Below are positions 23,601-35,400 of a stretch of 64,000 nt of DNA, one piece after another. This stretch comes from Cenococcum geophilum 1.58 (taxonomy: Eukaryota > Ascomycota > Dothideomycetes > Gloniales > Gloniaceae). Under the pieces are notes generated by a model. The model saw only the letters and a list, made by a program, of their open reading frames with translations. It was not told the DNA's origin and did no database searches. Each line of letters begins with the position of its first letter. Within the stretch, counting starts at the first letter, position 1. The stretch lies in NCBI GenBank assembly GCA_001692895.1, contig KV748211.1, positions 124,001 to 188,000 on the forward strand, read 5' to 3'. The translations under genes and the position numbers were made by a program.

Positions 23601-25831
23601 TTAAGGTTGTTAAGCTTAATACCTAATTTATTTATATCTTGGATGCAGAATAAGAATGGGGTGTTTGTGGGGATAATGTGGAAAGTAATATATTCTAACG
23701 GGGTTTAGACCTTAATTATACTAAGAGAGATTATAGTACCCTTGCTAAAGCGAATTGTATATTGGCCTGCTGTTAATTAGTTAATTTAAATAGAGCTATT
23801 AAGCTGCTAAAGAGCTCGAACTTAAGGCTCTCTTGCTATAGATACTCCTGCGGCTTTAGTATCTGGTATAATACTATAGAAGATATTTGCTAAGTATCTA
23901 TTGTTAAAGGAGAACGCGGAACTTTCCTTTAGCTTATTAAAGATATTTAACTTTATAATAGAATGGAGTGTAGATTAGTTATTAAAGATAGCGACGGTTT
24001 GTGTACTATTTACCTTACTATACTTAGTGAAGTATTAGTTAGGAGAGTAGTCCTTAATTTCCATATCTATAAGGAGCTATTTAGCCTCGTTAACCTTACC
24101 CTTAAGATCTTTTTTGCCTTTATATTAAACTAGGAAGTTTTAGAAGTAGGCTATAATAACCTCTTAGTTTCCGACGTTTTGTATACTCTAGCGAAACCTA
24201 TTATATGCCTCCTTTTATCTATTAAGAGGGTATCTAGTTAACTAGTAATTTAGCTTCTTATAAATATAGCACTTCTTCTAATAATTGCTCTAAAGTGAAC
24301 CTCCACAAGGACCTCTATAATTGCCTTATAGTTAACGTTAATTGTACCCTTTACTATATCCCCTACCATGTTCACTATATGTTTGATTAGTCCAGTTATA
24401 ATTATATTGGTTAGCCGGGTTGATTAAGGTAGGTTAGAGTTAGGCGTTAAATTACTATACTTTTTAAGAGCGTAGAGCGGTGCTAATAGAGGATCTTAAT
24501 TAAGTATATACTCCTTTGTAAGTACTTATAGGGTTAAAGAGAGTAAGATTGTATTCTTTAATACCTTAGTATATGCTAATAACTTGATTATATAGGCTAA
24601 GGTCCTCTTAATATAATTCGGATAAACTACGCTAAATTGTCTAAAGTTAATTAAAGAGCTTTTAAAGACAATTAAGCCGAGAGATACCTGGGTTTATAGC
24701 AATAATTCTTAGAAAGGTAGTCTTTCTCCACTCTGATATATATTGCTGCTTATTCTTTTCTATTTTAAAGTGGCATCTTATCTTATATATTATTCGGTTA
24801 AAATTATATCCTTTTTCTGCTAAATAATTATAATAGAAGGTACTGGCGCGGCCCTTAAGTATAACGAAATAGGTGTTATAATATTGGTTAGGTTTTAGTC
24901 TAACCTTTTAGTAATAGTTATAGAAGATACGCAGCTTTAAATTAAGGATGTTATATAGTTCCCCGCTAAACTTCTTCTCCTAGTCCGCATAGAGCTTCGT
25001 AAGCTCTATAAGCATTTTTAAGGTGCCTCCAAGTAATATTAGACTATATTAAAATTGCATTGGAGATTAAGGTGGGGATTGCTTTATAGGCTGCAGTAAA
25101 GATATAGGGCTTAGTAGAACATAGCGTAGTACCTAATCTTCCTATAGTAGAGTTTAAAGGTTATTAAATCGCGAAGCAAGGGGATCTTACGCTTGCTCTT
25201 AAGGGGTAGTAGTTAACGTTGCTAGTTAAATTAGTGGATCCTAGGGAGCTAGAGATAGAGGTAGAAGCGATAGATATAGAACGTAAGAACTTATGCCTGG
25301 AGTAATGGAATTAGAGCGCGTCTCTATTAGCGTATTATTTAGATTCTATTATAAGTTAAGCTTTCTCTTAGTGCGTAGTTAGTGCTTAACCTCTTATAAA
25401 GTCCATTCGTGCTCTTCTTTTGCGTTAATAACTTACTCCTAGATATTGTCTCTAATGGCACCCCTATCTATAGGGACAAATACTCTATTCTCCTGAAGGA
25501 AGTTACGGAAGTCTTATATAACGTCCTTCTTCGCGAGAGCCTATATTTCCTTTATCTATTTAATAAAGTCCTCCTTTATATAACACTATAGCTTAGTATT
25601 GTTATATTTGCTATCTATATAGTGTACTATATAGTATACTAAGAATCCGTTTAGGTCCTGTTTCTTAGCATTTATAAGGTTAATATCTATATCCCACGTC
25701 TCTAGGTTAATGCTTTTCTTATACTTCTTTAGGTAGGTTGACGCCATAGTAGGTATAAAATTAACGGGGTGTCGTACATTGAAGGTAGGTAGGGTTTTTG
25801 GCTTTATAGAATCTCGTAGGTTTGCTGTCAA
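20700..25831 (-). pseudogene. Copia element I gag-pol relic
   Basis: Gag N-terminus at 25831-25586 stays open for 81 residues from an ATG (MTANLRDSIKPKTLP start). Pol continues to about 20750. The RT active site near 21644-21652 reads TDN followed by IIILGD, so the second catalytic Asp of the copia VDD box is Asn. RNase H at 21040-20858 is open for 60 residues. Stops elsewhere are mostly TAG/TAA. In living copia elements this polyprotein is cut into Gag, protease, integrase and RT-RNase H; here it cannot be made intact. Confidence 0.8.
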
Positions 25832-25854
25832 AAGGTAGGCAATTAAGATATTGT

Positions 25855-26036
25855 TAACGCGTTTTAGACATTAACTTTGGGACCGTAGGTTTAGTAATAC
25901 TTCTAACCTAAAGTACTCGACTAAATCTTTGTATGTGTAGTTATTTAACGCGTTTCGGACGTTAATTTTGGGACCGTAGGTTTAGTAACACTTCTGACCT
26001 AAAGTACTTGACCAAATCTTTGTAAATGTGGTTATT
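25855..26036. repeat. Two 91-bp direct repeats in the copia leader
   Basis: Units start TAACGCGTTT at 25855 and 25946 and share GGGACCGTAGGTTTAGTAA. A partial third copy (AGTACTTAGTAACACTTCT) follows near 26068. They lie between the copia 5' LTR and the Gag start. Confidence 0.8.
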
Positions 26037-26232
26037 CTGCGTAATAGACGCAACTTAGTATCTCCTAGTACTTAGTAACACTTCTATTATTAGTTTTCCG
26101 CAAGTCTAAGGTAGTATAGTATCGCCAGGATCCATTCTATATAAGCGTATATAGCACCCCTATATAAGACTGTCTCTTCTATTTAAAAACCTAGCTACTC
26201 TATAGTTGACTGTGTATTTAACTACTAATTAG

Positions 26233-26418
26233 TATTAGAAACATAGGGTGACTTACCAATAACAACTACTTAAGTAGGGTTATAGTAATATTGGTTAATT
26301 CTTTTTAATAGGAATAAGGAAAGGGGTAAGGAACTTAAGGTTCCTCACTACGCTAGGGCCACGTCAACACGTGACGGCAATATGCTTTATACGACGGCAA
26401 CTTGCCTTATTCCCGACA
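26233..26418 (-). repeat. 5' LTR of copia element I
   Basis: Edges TATTAGAAACATAGGG ... TTCCCGACA. It is followed by the GGATC target duplication and the continuation of repeat H. Confidence 0.88.
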
Positions 26419-26423
26419 GGATC

Positions 26424-28240
26424 TAATATATATACTTTTACAATTACCTCTCCCTCTACGTACTTATTCTTAAGTGTTTACTATAGGGGTTATAAGCTAA
26501 GAGTTATACTATATATTAGTATCTTTAGTAATAAAAGCTACTTAGAGTTTAAGCTAGATTAGACTTTACTAACACCTCTTATATACCTAACCCCTATAGG
26601 TATATATTAGACTATACTAGAGTAAAGTATATAACTATTAGGGGTTAAACCCTTAACCTATTATTAATAGGCCCTATACCTAGCCCTAGTAAGTTTATAA
26701 TTATAATTATAATATATCCTACCTTATATTACTATATAGCTAAAAAGATAAAAAGTACTTATAAACTTATTATAAGTGTAGTAGGATCTAATATATATAT
26801 ACTCTTATAAGGGGGTAGGTTCCCTATACTATAAAAGTATAGCTATAATAGCCTAGGTATAGTTTACTAGTAAAAGGGAGTTTTATTTATTTTTAATTTT
26901 ATTTAGCTATTAAAGGTTTTAATTAAAGGTTTACTAAAAAGATACCTAAGGTTTACTAGACTAGTAAAGCTATTTTACTAGCTATATTAGTTTATTATAG
27001 CTAACTATTACTTCCCTCTAATTTTAGATACTAGATATATCTAATAGGCTTTATATTTTATTAGATACTTTCTTAATAGAGGTATTTCTACTTTATAGTA
27101 TAGTATTTACCTATCTTTATTATAAAGGGCTATTACTAAGTATAGTTTTAGTAGTTATATATAAGTATAAACTACTATTATTTAATATATATCTCCCCTA
27201 TAATATATATATCTTAGAGGGATTCTCTAGGTATTTTTTAGGGTTCTTTTAGTTAGTTTTAATCTTTTTAGGCTAGGTATAGTAAGAGCTCTATATAGTA
27301 TTTAAATTATATAGTATATATATATATCTATAATATAGTAGTAAAATAGGTAAAAGTAGGTAAAAGAAAATAAGTATTATAGTAGTATAATAAATATAAG
27401 TAGGGGGTTAGTTAAGTATTAGTATATATATATATACTTCTATATTTAGAATAATAATTTAATATATAAATATATAAAGTAGGAATTATATTTAGTTATA
27501 GATATTATATATAGTAGTATTTATTTAATTAAGTTAGTTAATAAAATAGTAAGGTAAAGTAAATAAAGAGATTTATATAGAAGGTTTAATAGGGGTATTT
27601 TATAAAAGAGTAATAGAGTAGTATTATAGGGGTATATAAGTATAATAATAAAATTAGTAATATTAGTATAGTTATTTAATATAATAATAGTTTAGTTAAT
27701 AGATATTAAAAAGAAGTTATAATATTAATTAAGGTATATATATATAGTATCTAGTATCTAGTATCTAGTATCTATAATTATATATTATAGTAGTATATAT
27801 ATAAGGTTATATTATAAAATAGGATTAGGTTTAAAGAATAAATATTATAAGTATTAGTAAATATATTATAAATAGAGATATATATTAGTTTAGTTAGGAT
27901 TAGTATAGATAATAGATAATAATAGATAGTAGTAGTATTATATAAATTCTAAATATAGATTAGAAAATAAATTAAGTAAAAGGGTATATAGTATATTAGA
28001 GATATTAGAGATATTAGAGATATTTAAATAGATTATAAAAAAGGAATAAAAGGGAATAAATATTTTAAAGATATAGGTATTATATAGGTATTTTCTTTAT
28101 ATATCTAGAGGGTTATAAGTAGAGGATTTTTAGGAAGGCTTTTAGAAAAAGCCCTTTATATTATATATAGTAAGGGTTATAATCTAGTAGGTAGGTAGTA
28201 TGGATATATAGTATAAGGAGTATTTTTTAGAAGGCTTTCT
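26424..28240. other. Extremely AT-rich unclassified repeat debris
   Basis: No frame, LTR or terminal repeat could be recognised. From about 27000 to 28200 the sequence is almost entirely built from TATA, TAG and TAA combinations, with short direct echoes such as TAGTATC repeated four times near 27750. A second copy of repeat H lies within it (26708-26810). Confidence 0.5.
26708..26810. repeat. Short repeat H, copy 2
   Basis: It matches 19063-19143 plus the short continuation at 26419-26440: TATAATATATCC, then a shared block containing CTAAAAAGATAAA, ending GGATCTAATATATATA. The two copies diverge beyond about 26805. Confidence 0.55.
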
Positions 28241-31013
28241 AATATTAATAGGCAAACTGTTTTAACTTAAAACGGTTTAAAAAAGAACTGTGGGATAAAG
28301 ACTAGGGGTTGGAACGTTTTGAAAATCCAATTAAATTGTTTTAACTAAGAATTAATATAAACTATTAGTTTAAAGGTCTAAAATACCACAACCTACTACG
28401 CCCGATTTATTGCTGCTATTGCTATTAGGATGTGACCGCTATGTTATATATTTATAAGTAGGTTAGAGTAAGGTTATATTATAGTTATAAGGTTTGCTAA
28501 GGCAGGCTAATATAAGGCAGAGAGCTACCCCGCCCTTATCCTTTTAACGTACTAAGCCTTAATTTATAGATATAAAGAAGAGTATATATAATTTTTAGAA
28601 AGGTTTTTAGAAAATATATATATTTATTATATATATCTACAACCTAATACTACTAGAATCCCACTAACTTAAGAAATAAGTAAGGAAGAAATATCCTTAA
28701 TAACTGGTATAAGATAACGGTCGAATAGCTAGAGCACGTTGGAAAGATCTATTTTATATAGTCGATTATCGCTTATATCTTCAATAGGAAGATAAGTATA
28801 AGGTAGCTGCTAACCTATTAATATATTTTATATAAAGTCCTCTATTTGTTAACTAAACTTAATAGCGGCTAGGTAAAAGCGCTTAATAAGCTTAAGGAAT
28901 ATATTAAATACGCCTAATAAAAGGCGCTCTATAAAAGAATAAGGCATTTTAGATATAGGAATAAGAGTAAGAATACTAGGACTAAGTGTCTTCTATATAT
29001 AATACTATTAATAGCCCTTTATAAAAGACTTTATAAAGTAGCGCTATTGCTTATTAGATAGAGTAGAGGAGTTAGCTAGTAATAAAGAAGGTATATTTAT
29101 AGATAGGTAGAGTGCCTTAAAGAGCTACTACTTAATTAAAGAGGCGTTACTAATACCTTTACCCTATATACTTAATGGCGTATAATCTAGAAGTACTTCT
29201 ATATTTTAATAACAATTATAGAGGTATATAAGATAATAGTAATAAAGAATATCTTAAAGTATTCTAGTTGCTTTAATACTGGTAATGTTAAAGAAAGCCT
29301 TTTAAAAGCCGAATAGCGCGGCGTTTATATTTTAGCTACTAGGGGTAAAAGTAACTAAGGACTATAAAGACAATTAGGGAGGATATAAGGATAATTAGGG
29401 AGTAGTTTGCCGGTTTAAATCTATAGTGCTGTTTTTTCGCTAGTATATAAGTATAGCCTTAACGTTCTTAATAGCTTTACTATTACTAATAGCGCTTACC
29501 TTATAGACTAAGGTGGACGCCTCTTATTTACCTATTCCTATATAGTTAGGCTATTTAGCTAGCTAGCCAAGTTTCCTCCCATTCTCCTGTATATATATAT
29601 CCTATATATTATTCTCTTTCTTAGTTATAAAGATATTAAAAAGCTTATTTTCTAACCTCTTACACCTTTCCCTTTCTTTATGCCTATTTATATTACTAAC
29701 CGTTATAATATACTCTAGCTCTAGTATAGCTATATAGTTCTAAGTATGCTTAATAGGCGGTAGAGATAGAGAAGTATTAGATATACGCCTTTTACCCCTA
29801 TAATAGGTACTTTTATTACTAGTATCCCGTATACTATCTAGACTATTTTTTATAATATTAGCAGTAGACCTAAACTCTACTAGGCTACTATAGTTGCTAT
29901 TATCCTCGCTTTGTAGTTAAGGGTCTAGATTAGCATTATCTATATTAACTGGTTTAGGTTTAAGTTATAGAAGCACTTTAGGCCTATAGGACTAGCGGAT
30001 TTATTATAATATATCTTCTAATAACTTTATAATAAAGAATAATAGATTAGGGTTAGTATTATTACGTACCTATACTATAGGGGTATTAGTACTAATAAAT
30101 AAGGCGGGAAGTAAGCGTAGAAAGAAGGTTTATATTTTTTAAGGCTTTACGCCTAAGGCTAGAATTAATATAACTATAGTAGTAAGGTAGCTAAAACTAA
30201 AATAGGTAGTAGGAAAAACGCGTAAAGCCGGATTTTGGGTAATACTTTAGCTATATAATTTATATTCCCTATAGAAATGGAAATAAGATAATAGGTAAAG
30301 ATATATAATTATCTAACGTTACGTTACCTATAGTAGCCTATAGCGTACTTATATTTCCTTATAGCCTTACGCCTAATAATAGCTCTTTAATAATTAAGTT
30401 ATATTACTAGTTTATATAACTTCTTCTCTCGCTACTTCCTAAATATACCTATCTTTTATATCTAGTAAAGTCTATAACTTAATTAGGTGCTTTCCGTCGC
30501 TAACCTATAAGGCTATTATAAGTTTATCCTATCCACTTATAAGCTACTAGACTATATCTACCTAGTCCCTTAGCTTAAAAAGTAGCTAATCGTCTTTATA
30601 ATCCTAAACTTATAGCCTACTATCTATTCCTCCTAATATAAGGTAGTCTTTGGCCTAAACTAGCCCCTATATAGCCTAATTATAAGCCTCTAGAGTATAG
30701 ATAAGTCTTCCATTTTACTAGTCCTAGGTTTAAATAGTTCTATCTACTCTAGAAGAAACTAAGTTTTTATAAAAATTTATAAGTTGCGTAGTAACTTTAG
30801 TATAACCTTTATAGGTTATAAGATATATCCTTTATTAGGATTTTTTTTGGGTATATTATTGTAAGCGAAAATCGGGGTCTGCAAAACCTGCATAAGTCGC
30901 AATTTTGGCAATTTGCGGCGATTTGTAGCGATTTACTATAAATATATAGGCTACTTGTGCAAATTGCCGCAAATTACTAAACCCTAATTTTTGGCTATAA
31001 TAAAAATACTATA
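28241..31013. other. Unclassified RIP-degraded repeat, possibly once coding
   Basis: It begins near an inverted repeat (28254-28278). On the minus strand around 29600-29950 one frame is rich in charged residues with stops limited to TAG/TAA, which suggests a former protein. A long frame of similar kind is readable at about 28660-29300. I do not recognise either. The right end (30876-30975) is rich in GCAATTTGC-like words. Confidence 0.35.
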
Positions 31014-31277
31014 AAAGCTCTATATAAAGCTTTGTATAAAGCTCTATATAAAGCTCTATATAAAGCTTTATACAAAGCTCTATATAAAGCTCTATATAAT
31101 ATTCTATATAATACTCTATATAAAGCTCTATATAAAGCTTTATATAAGGCTCTACGGGCTCTATATAAAGCTCTATATATTAAGGCTCTATATAAGGCTC
31201 TATATAAAGCTTTATATAAGGCTCTATGGGCTTTATAAGGCTCTATATAAAGCTCTATATATAGAGGCTCTATATAA
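31014..31277. repeat. 12-bp minisatellite, left half
   Basis: About 20 units of GCTCTATATAAA with small variants. The open frame it creates (repeated Tyr-Lys-Ala-Leu) is a by-product of the 12-bp period, not a gene. The array is interrupted by element D1 and resumes at 39203 in the same phase. Confidence 0.92.
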
Positions 31278-31700
31278 TGTAACGAAACCTTATAGCAGGT
31301 ACTACGATAGGCTCGTTATTAGGCTAGGTGTATAGGTAAAGCAAGTTAAAGTCAATAATGTAATAATAACTGGTAGAGTGGTTGCCTAATAGATTAACTC
31401 TAATTATATTCTAAGAATTACTATAAGGAAGGAACTATCTAGGTAGGGATTAAGGGTCCTTAAATACACGACTGTACTCCTATAAAATCCTTCTTATATA
31501 TAATGTACGTCTTATATATAAGGTATATAAGTTTCTCCTGTTCCTCTTATTTAATACGTAGCATATTATATAACCTTAGCTACTATTCCTCGTTATATAG
31601 TTCTACCGGCTCCATTCTAGACCATGCCTAAATTAACTAACTAGCTTCTTCCGACTTTTCTCTAAGTAGTTATAGCATCGTACTTAAAGCGTTCGTAATA
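31278..31700 (-). repeat. 3' LTR of element D1
   Basis: Edges TGTAACGAAACC ... GTTCGTAATA. Same length as 38780-39202. Confidence 0.9.
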
Positions 31701-32439
31701 CCATCTCCCTCCTCTCTATTTTTATTCTTAAAGATTTCTAATATTTTTAAGTTGTTTACTAGAGGTATAATATCTATCTAATTAATTTGGTTAATATTAT
31801 TGCTTATTATACCTAAAGCAATTTCTTCTTTACACGCCTAGCGTCGTGCTCGCACTATTGCTGCGATATTGTCTCTTAGTGATATTATACCGTCTCTATA
31901 TTCTCGCTGTTTAAAAGAGGGGTCGATTTATATTACGTTAGTAAACCTATCTTTGCAATAACCGTCCTCTTGCTTAGAGTGCACTAAAGCAAATATTTGT
32001 TTATCCTATAACGTTTACTCTACTTCTAATGCTAAATATACGCGACCTATTACTCTTAATAGTTGTTTAGTTCCTTAATTAATTTATTTTAGGGTCTTAT
32101 ATTTAATCTACTGCTATATAGCTAGATAGTAAACTGTCTTAAGCTCTTACTAAATTAAAACGTTTTTAGGACGCGGAATAGAAGGCCCTAAATGCTCGTA
32201 TCGCGGCATCTGCTTATTTGCTCCGTCTTAAGAAGGTTTATAAGAAGGTCCGTTTTAAGGAGTAAAAACTTGTAGAATAGGGTTTGTAGGAACTTAGTAA
32301 TAAAAGAACGGATTCTCCTCTAATAGAGAAGGAAACAGATTTAAGTACTTCGGCAACTGCTCTTCTTGGGTCCCCTTTAGGTAACTTATTCTTTAGCAAT
32401 TTTTTTTTATTAATGCTTCCTGACCTAATCTCTTCCGGT

Positions 32440-35400
32440 ACTCCTATAGTATTCTTTAAATTCTTTAGTAGCTCCTAGGTAGTCTTAGTGTAGCCTATCC
32501 ACTTAACTTTATACTATATTTTATTGTTAATATCCTTATAGTTAATGATCTTTAAAACTTACTATTTGTTTTCTTTTTGTCCTCTATATATATCTGCCTT
32601 ATAGCCTAGTAGCTTAATATTCCCATATACTGGCTCTAGCATTGCGATATACTATATAGGGTAGATCTTTATTTTAGCTAGTAGGTTTAACTTAAACGTA
32701 ATTGGTGAAATCCTTTACTTAATTTTAAAAGGTCCTAGTTTAACGTAGTCTAACTTCTTACTTAGTTATCGACTCTTAAAATTTTTGTGTAGTAGCTACA
32801 CTTTATCTCCCTCCTTAAGATCTGGTCCCTTAGATCTCTTAGTATTATAATACTTTTTTATTCTTTATTGTACCGTCTTTACTATTTCTATAAGGTTTTT
32901 ATAAAGATTTATTAGTGTCTCCATTCTTTACTTAGCTGTGCTACTTATCTTTTTTACTTAATGTAGCGATAATAATGTCCTTGGCTCGTACCCGTAATTC
33001 GCCTTAAATAGTAATATACCCTTTCCTTCTTAAGGTATTATATTATATGTAAACTATATAACTAGTAATAATAATACCTAATTGTTCTGTGCGTAATTAA
33101 TATAGTGCCTTAGATACTGTTCTAGTGTCTAATTTAGTTTTTCCGTTTAACCGTCTGTCTACGGATAATATGTGGTAGAAGTTGCTGCTCTAACTCCTTA
33201 CTCCGCTAAGAATACCTTCTAGAATACTACTATAAATCTTAGATCTCTATCTAATATAATTTTACTTAGTACTCTATATCTTGCAAATACTTCTTTAATA
33301 TAGATTCTAGCGACAGCTTCTACTAATATCTTTTCCGTATATACTATAAAGTATCCCCACTTTATAAGCTTGTCTACTATTACTAAGATTGCGTTATAAT
33401 CTTATCCGGTAATAGGGTCTTTTAACTTTAGCAACTTAATAATAAAGTCCTATAATATAACCTCCCATAGTCTCTCTAGTATTTTAATAGGTTGTAGCCC
33501 TCTATATAGCTTATGCCTTATTAGTTTATTCCTTTAGTAATCTAGATATTTTTTTATAACTTTTCGCGCTAAGCCCTAGATTCCATCAATAATATACTCC
33601 TCCTAGAGTCTTAACACTAAGCCCGTGGCTTTATTATGTCCTTAAGTTATCCCCTTATAAAAGTCTTCTATAAATTGCTCTGCTATGCTTTTTAGGATAT
33701 ACATTACTTCTTAATTCTTATATATATCCATCTATGGATCTTCTAGTTATACTTTTAGAATTCTTTATACCTAAAAGCTTTCTAGTGACTTATAAACTCT
33801 CTCTAGTTCCTCTTAAGTTGCTATAATTTTTAGATAATTATCCCTGATTAATCCGTTTATATCCTTTCGCAGTAAAGCCCCTAATAGCTTTTTATCGTTC
33901 TATAGTTTAGCTTTCTAACTTAGAGCATCTACTCGCGTATTGTCTCTACCCTTAATGTACTAAATCTTAAAATAGTATTCTGTAAGCATCTCTGCCCATT
34001 TAACTTATCTTTAGTTAAGTTCCTTTATTATTAAGAATCCTATTAGGTTCTTATAATCCATCTTAACTATAAATAGTTTCTTTATACCTTATAAGAATGC
34101 TCTCTATTTCTTTAATGCTATAACTATACCTAATAACTCCTTATTGTAGCTGTTATAGTTTAACTCTAGTAGTATTATCTTCCAACTATAATATGCCACT
34201 AAATGCTATCTATCTTAATGTTTCTATATAAAGTATACTCCTAGTATATAGTCTAATATATCTATCTTTATAACTGTCTCTAAACCTAGTTAATAGATCT
34301 TAAGAACTGGCTCCTAGGTAAATAACTCTTTAACTTTCTTAAAGAGTTCCTACTGTTCCTCTCCCCATACCCATAGTTCTTCTTTCTTTGTTAATCGCGT
34401 AAATGGCTTAATATCCTTTAACTATTGCGCTATAAACCTTCTATAGTAATTGCAAAACCCTAGAAACAATCTTAACTATATAACGTTCTCTAGTTTTTGC
34501 CAATTTACTATAGCCTTAATCTTCTTTAGATCTATGCTAAGTTAGCCTAGTTTAATAATAAATTTAACGAAATTAGTCTTCCTGGTAAAGAACTCGTATT
34601 TTTTAATTACTACTAGTATCTATTCTTCCTATAGTCTCCTTAAAACCCATTTAACGTATTCCCCGTGTTCTTCCTCCGTTATTAAATAGATAATAATATC
34701 ATTAAGGTATACCATAATAAATTCATCTAAGTATTCTCCTAATATATTGTTAATACGCTTCTAAAACGTTGCTGGTGCGTTTATAAGCCCAAATTATATA
34801 ACTAATAGTTTATATAGTCCTTCCTTTAACCTAAAAGCTGCCTTCTATTCGTTGCCTTCCTTAATTCTAATCTAATAGTACGCCTATTTTAGGTTTATCT
34901 TTATAAAGATTTACGCATTACCTATCCTATCTTAAATTTCGCTAATTAAGGGTAAAGGATACCTATCCTTTCTAGTAATGCTGTTTAACTGCCTATAGTT
35001 AATATACAGCCTTAGTTTGCTATTCTTCTTTAGTATAAATAATACTAGATAACCTGCTAATAACTGCGATGGTCTAATATATCCCTTTTATAGATTTTCC
35101 TAAATAAACTCCTTTAATGCTCTACCTTCCTCTTTAGTAAGCTTATAGATTAGAAAGAACCTTAAACTTATTCCTAGTTCTAATTCTATCTTATAGTTCT
35201 ATGCTATATACTCTAACAGCTTTTTACTTTCTAGTAACTATAGTTTCTTACTATACTTATAGTATCTCTTTAGTATATAACTTAGTCCCTTTTCTGTTTC
35301 TTTATAGGTTGCTCCTACTTAGTACTATACCATCTTAGCTTATTATTACATCTTACGGCGTTAAGTATCCCTAATATTAACCTAACCTATAACCTAATTA

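Larger units (their letters stand above)
19144..26418 (-). mobile_element. Element I: complete Ty1/copia retrotransposon
   Basis: Two LTRs of exactly 186 bp (19144-19329 and 26233-26418) flank a minus-strand copia polyprotein relic. The target duplication GGATC is perfect (19139-19143 and 26419-26423). Pol order on the minus strand is Gag, integrase region, RT, RNase H, which is copia order. The RNase H end DIMTKANPNKALETFI near 20780-20810 is typical of copia. It is less RIP-damaged than its surroundings, and two short frames stay open (20858-21040, RNase H; 25586-25831, Gag N-terminus). Element length is 7275 bp, unusually long because the 3' untranslated part holds two foreign modules. Confidence 0.88.

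Noticed and set aside
31032..31238. Open frame of repeated Tyr-Lys-Ala-Leu as a repeat protein
   Set aside because: It is made by the 12-bp minisatellite, whose period is a multiple of three, and the array has no start context or flanking frame.
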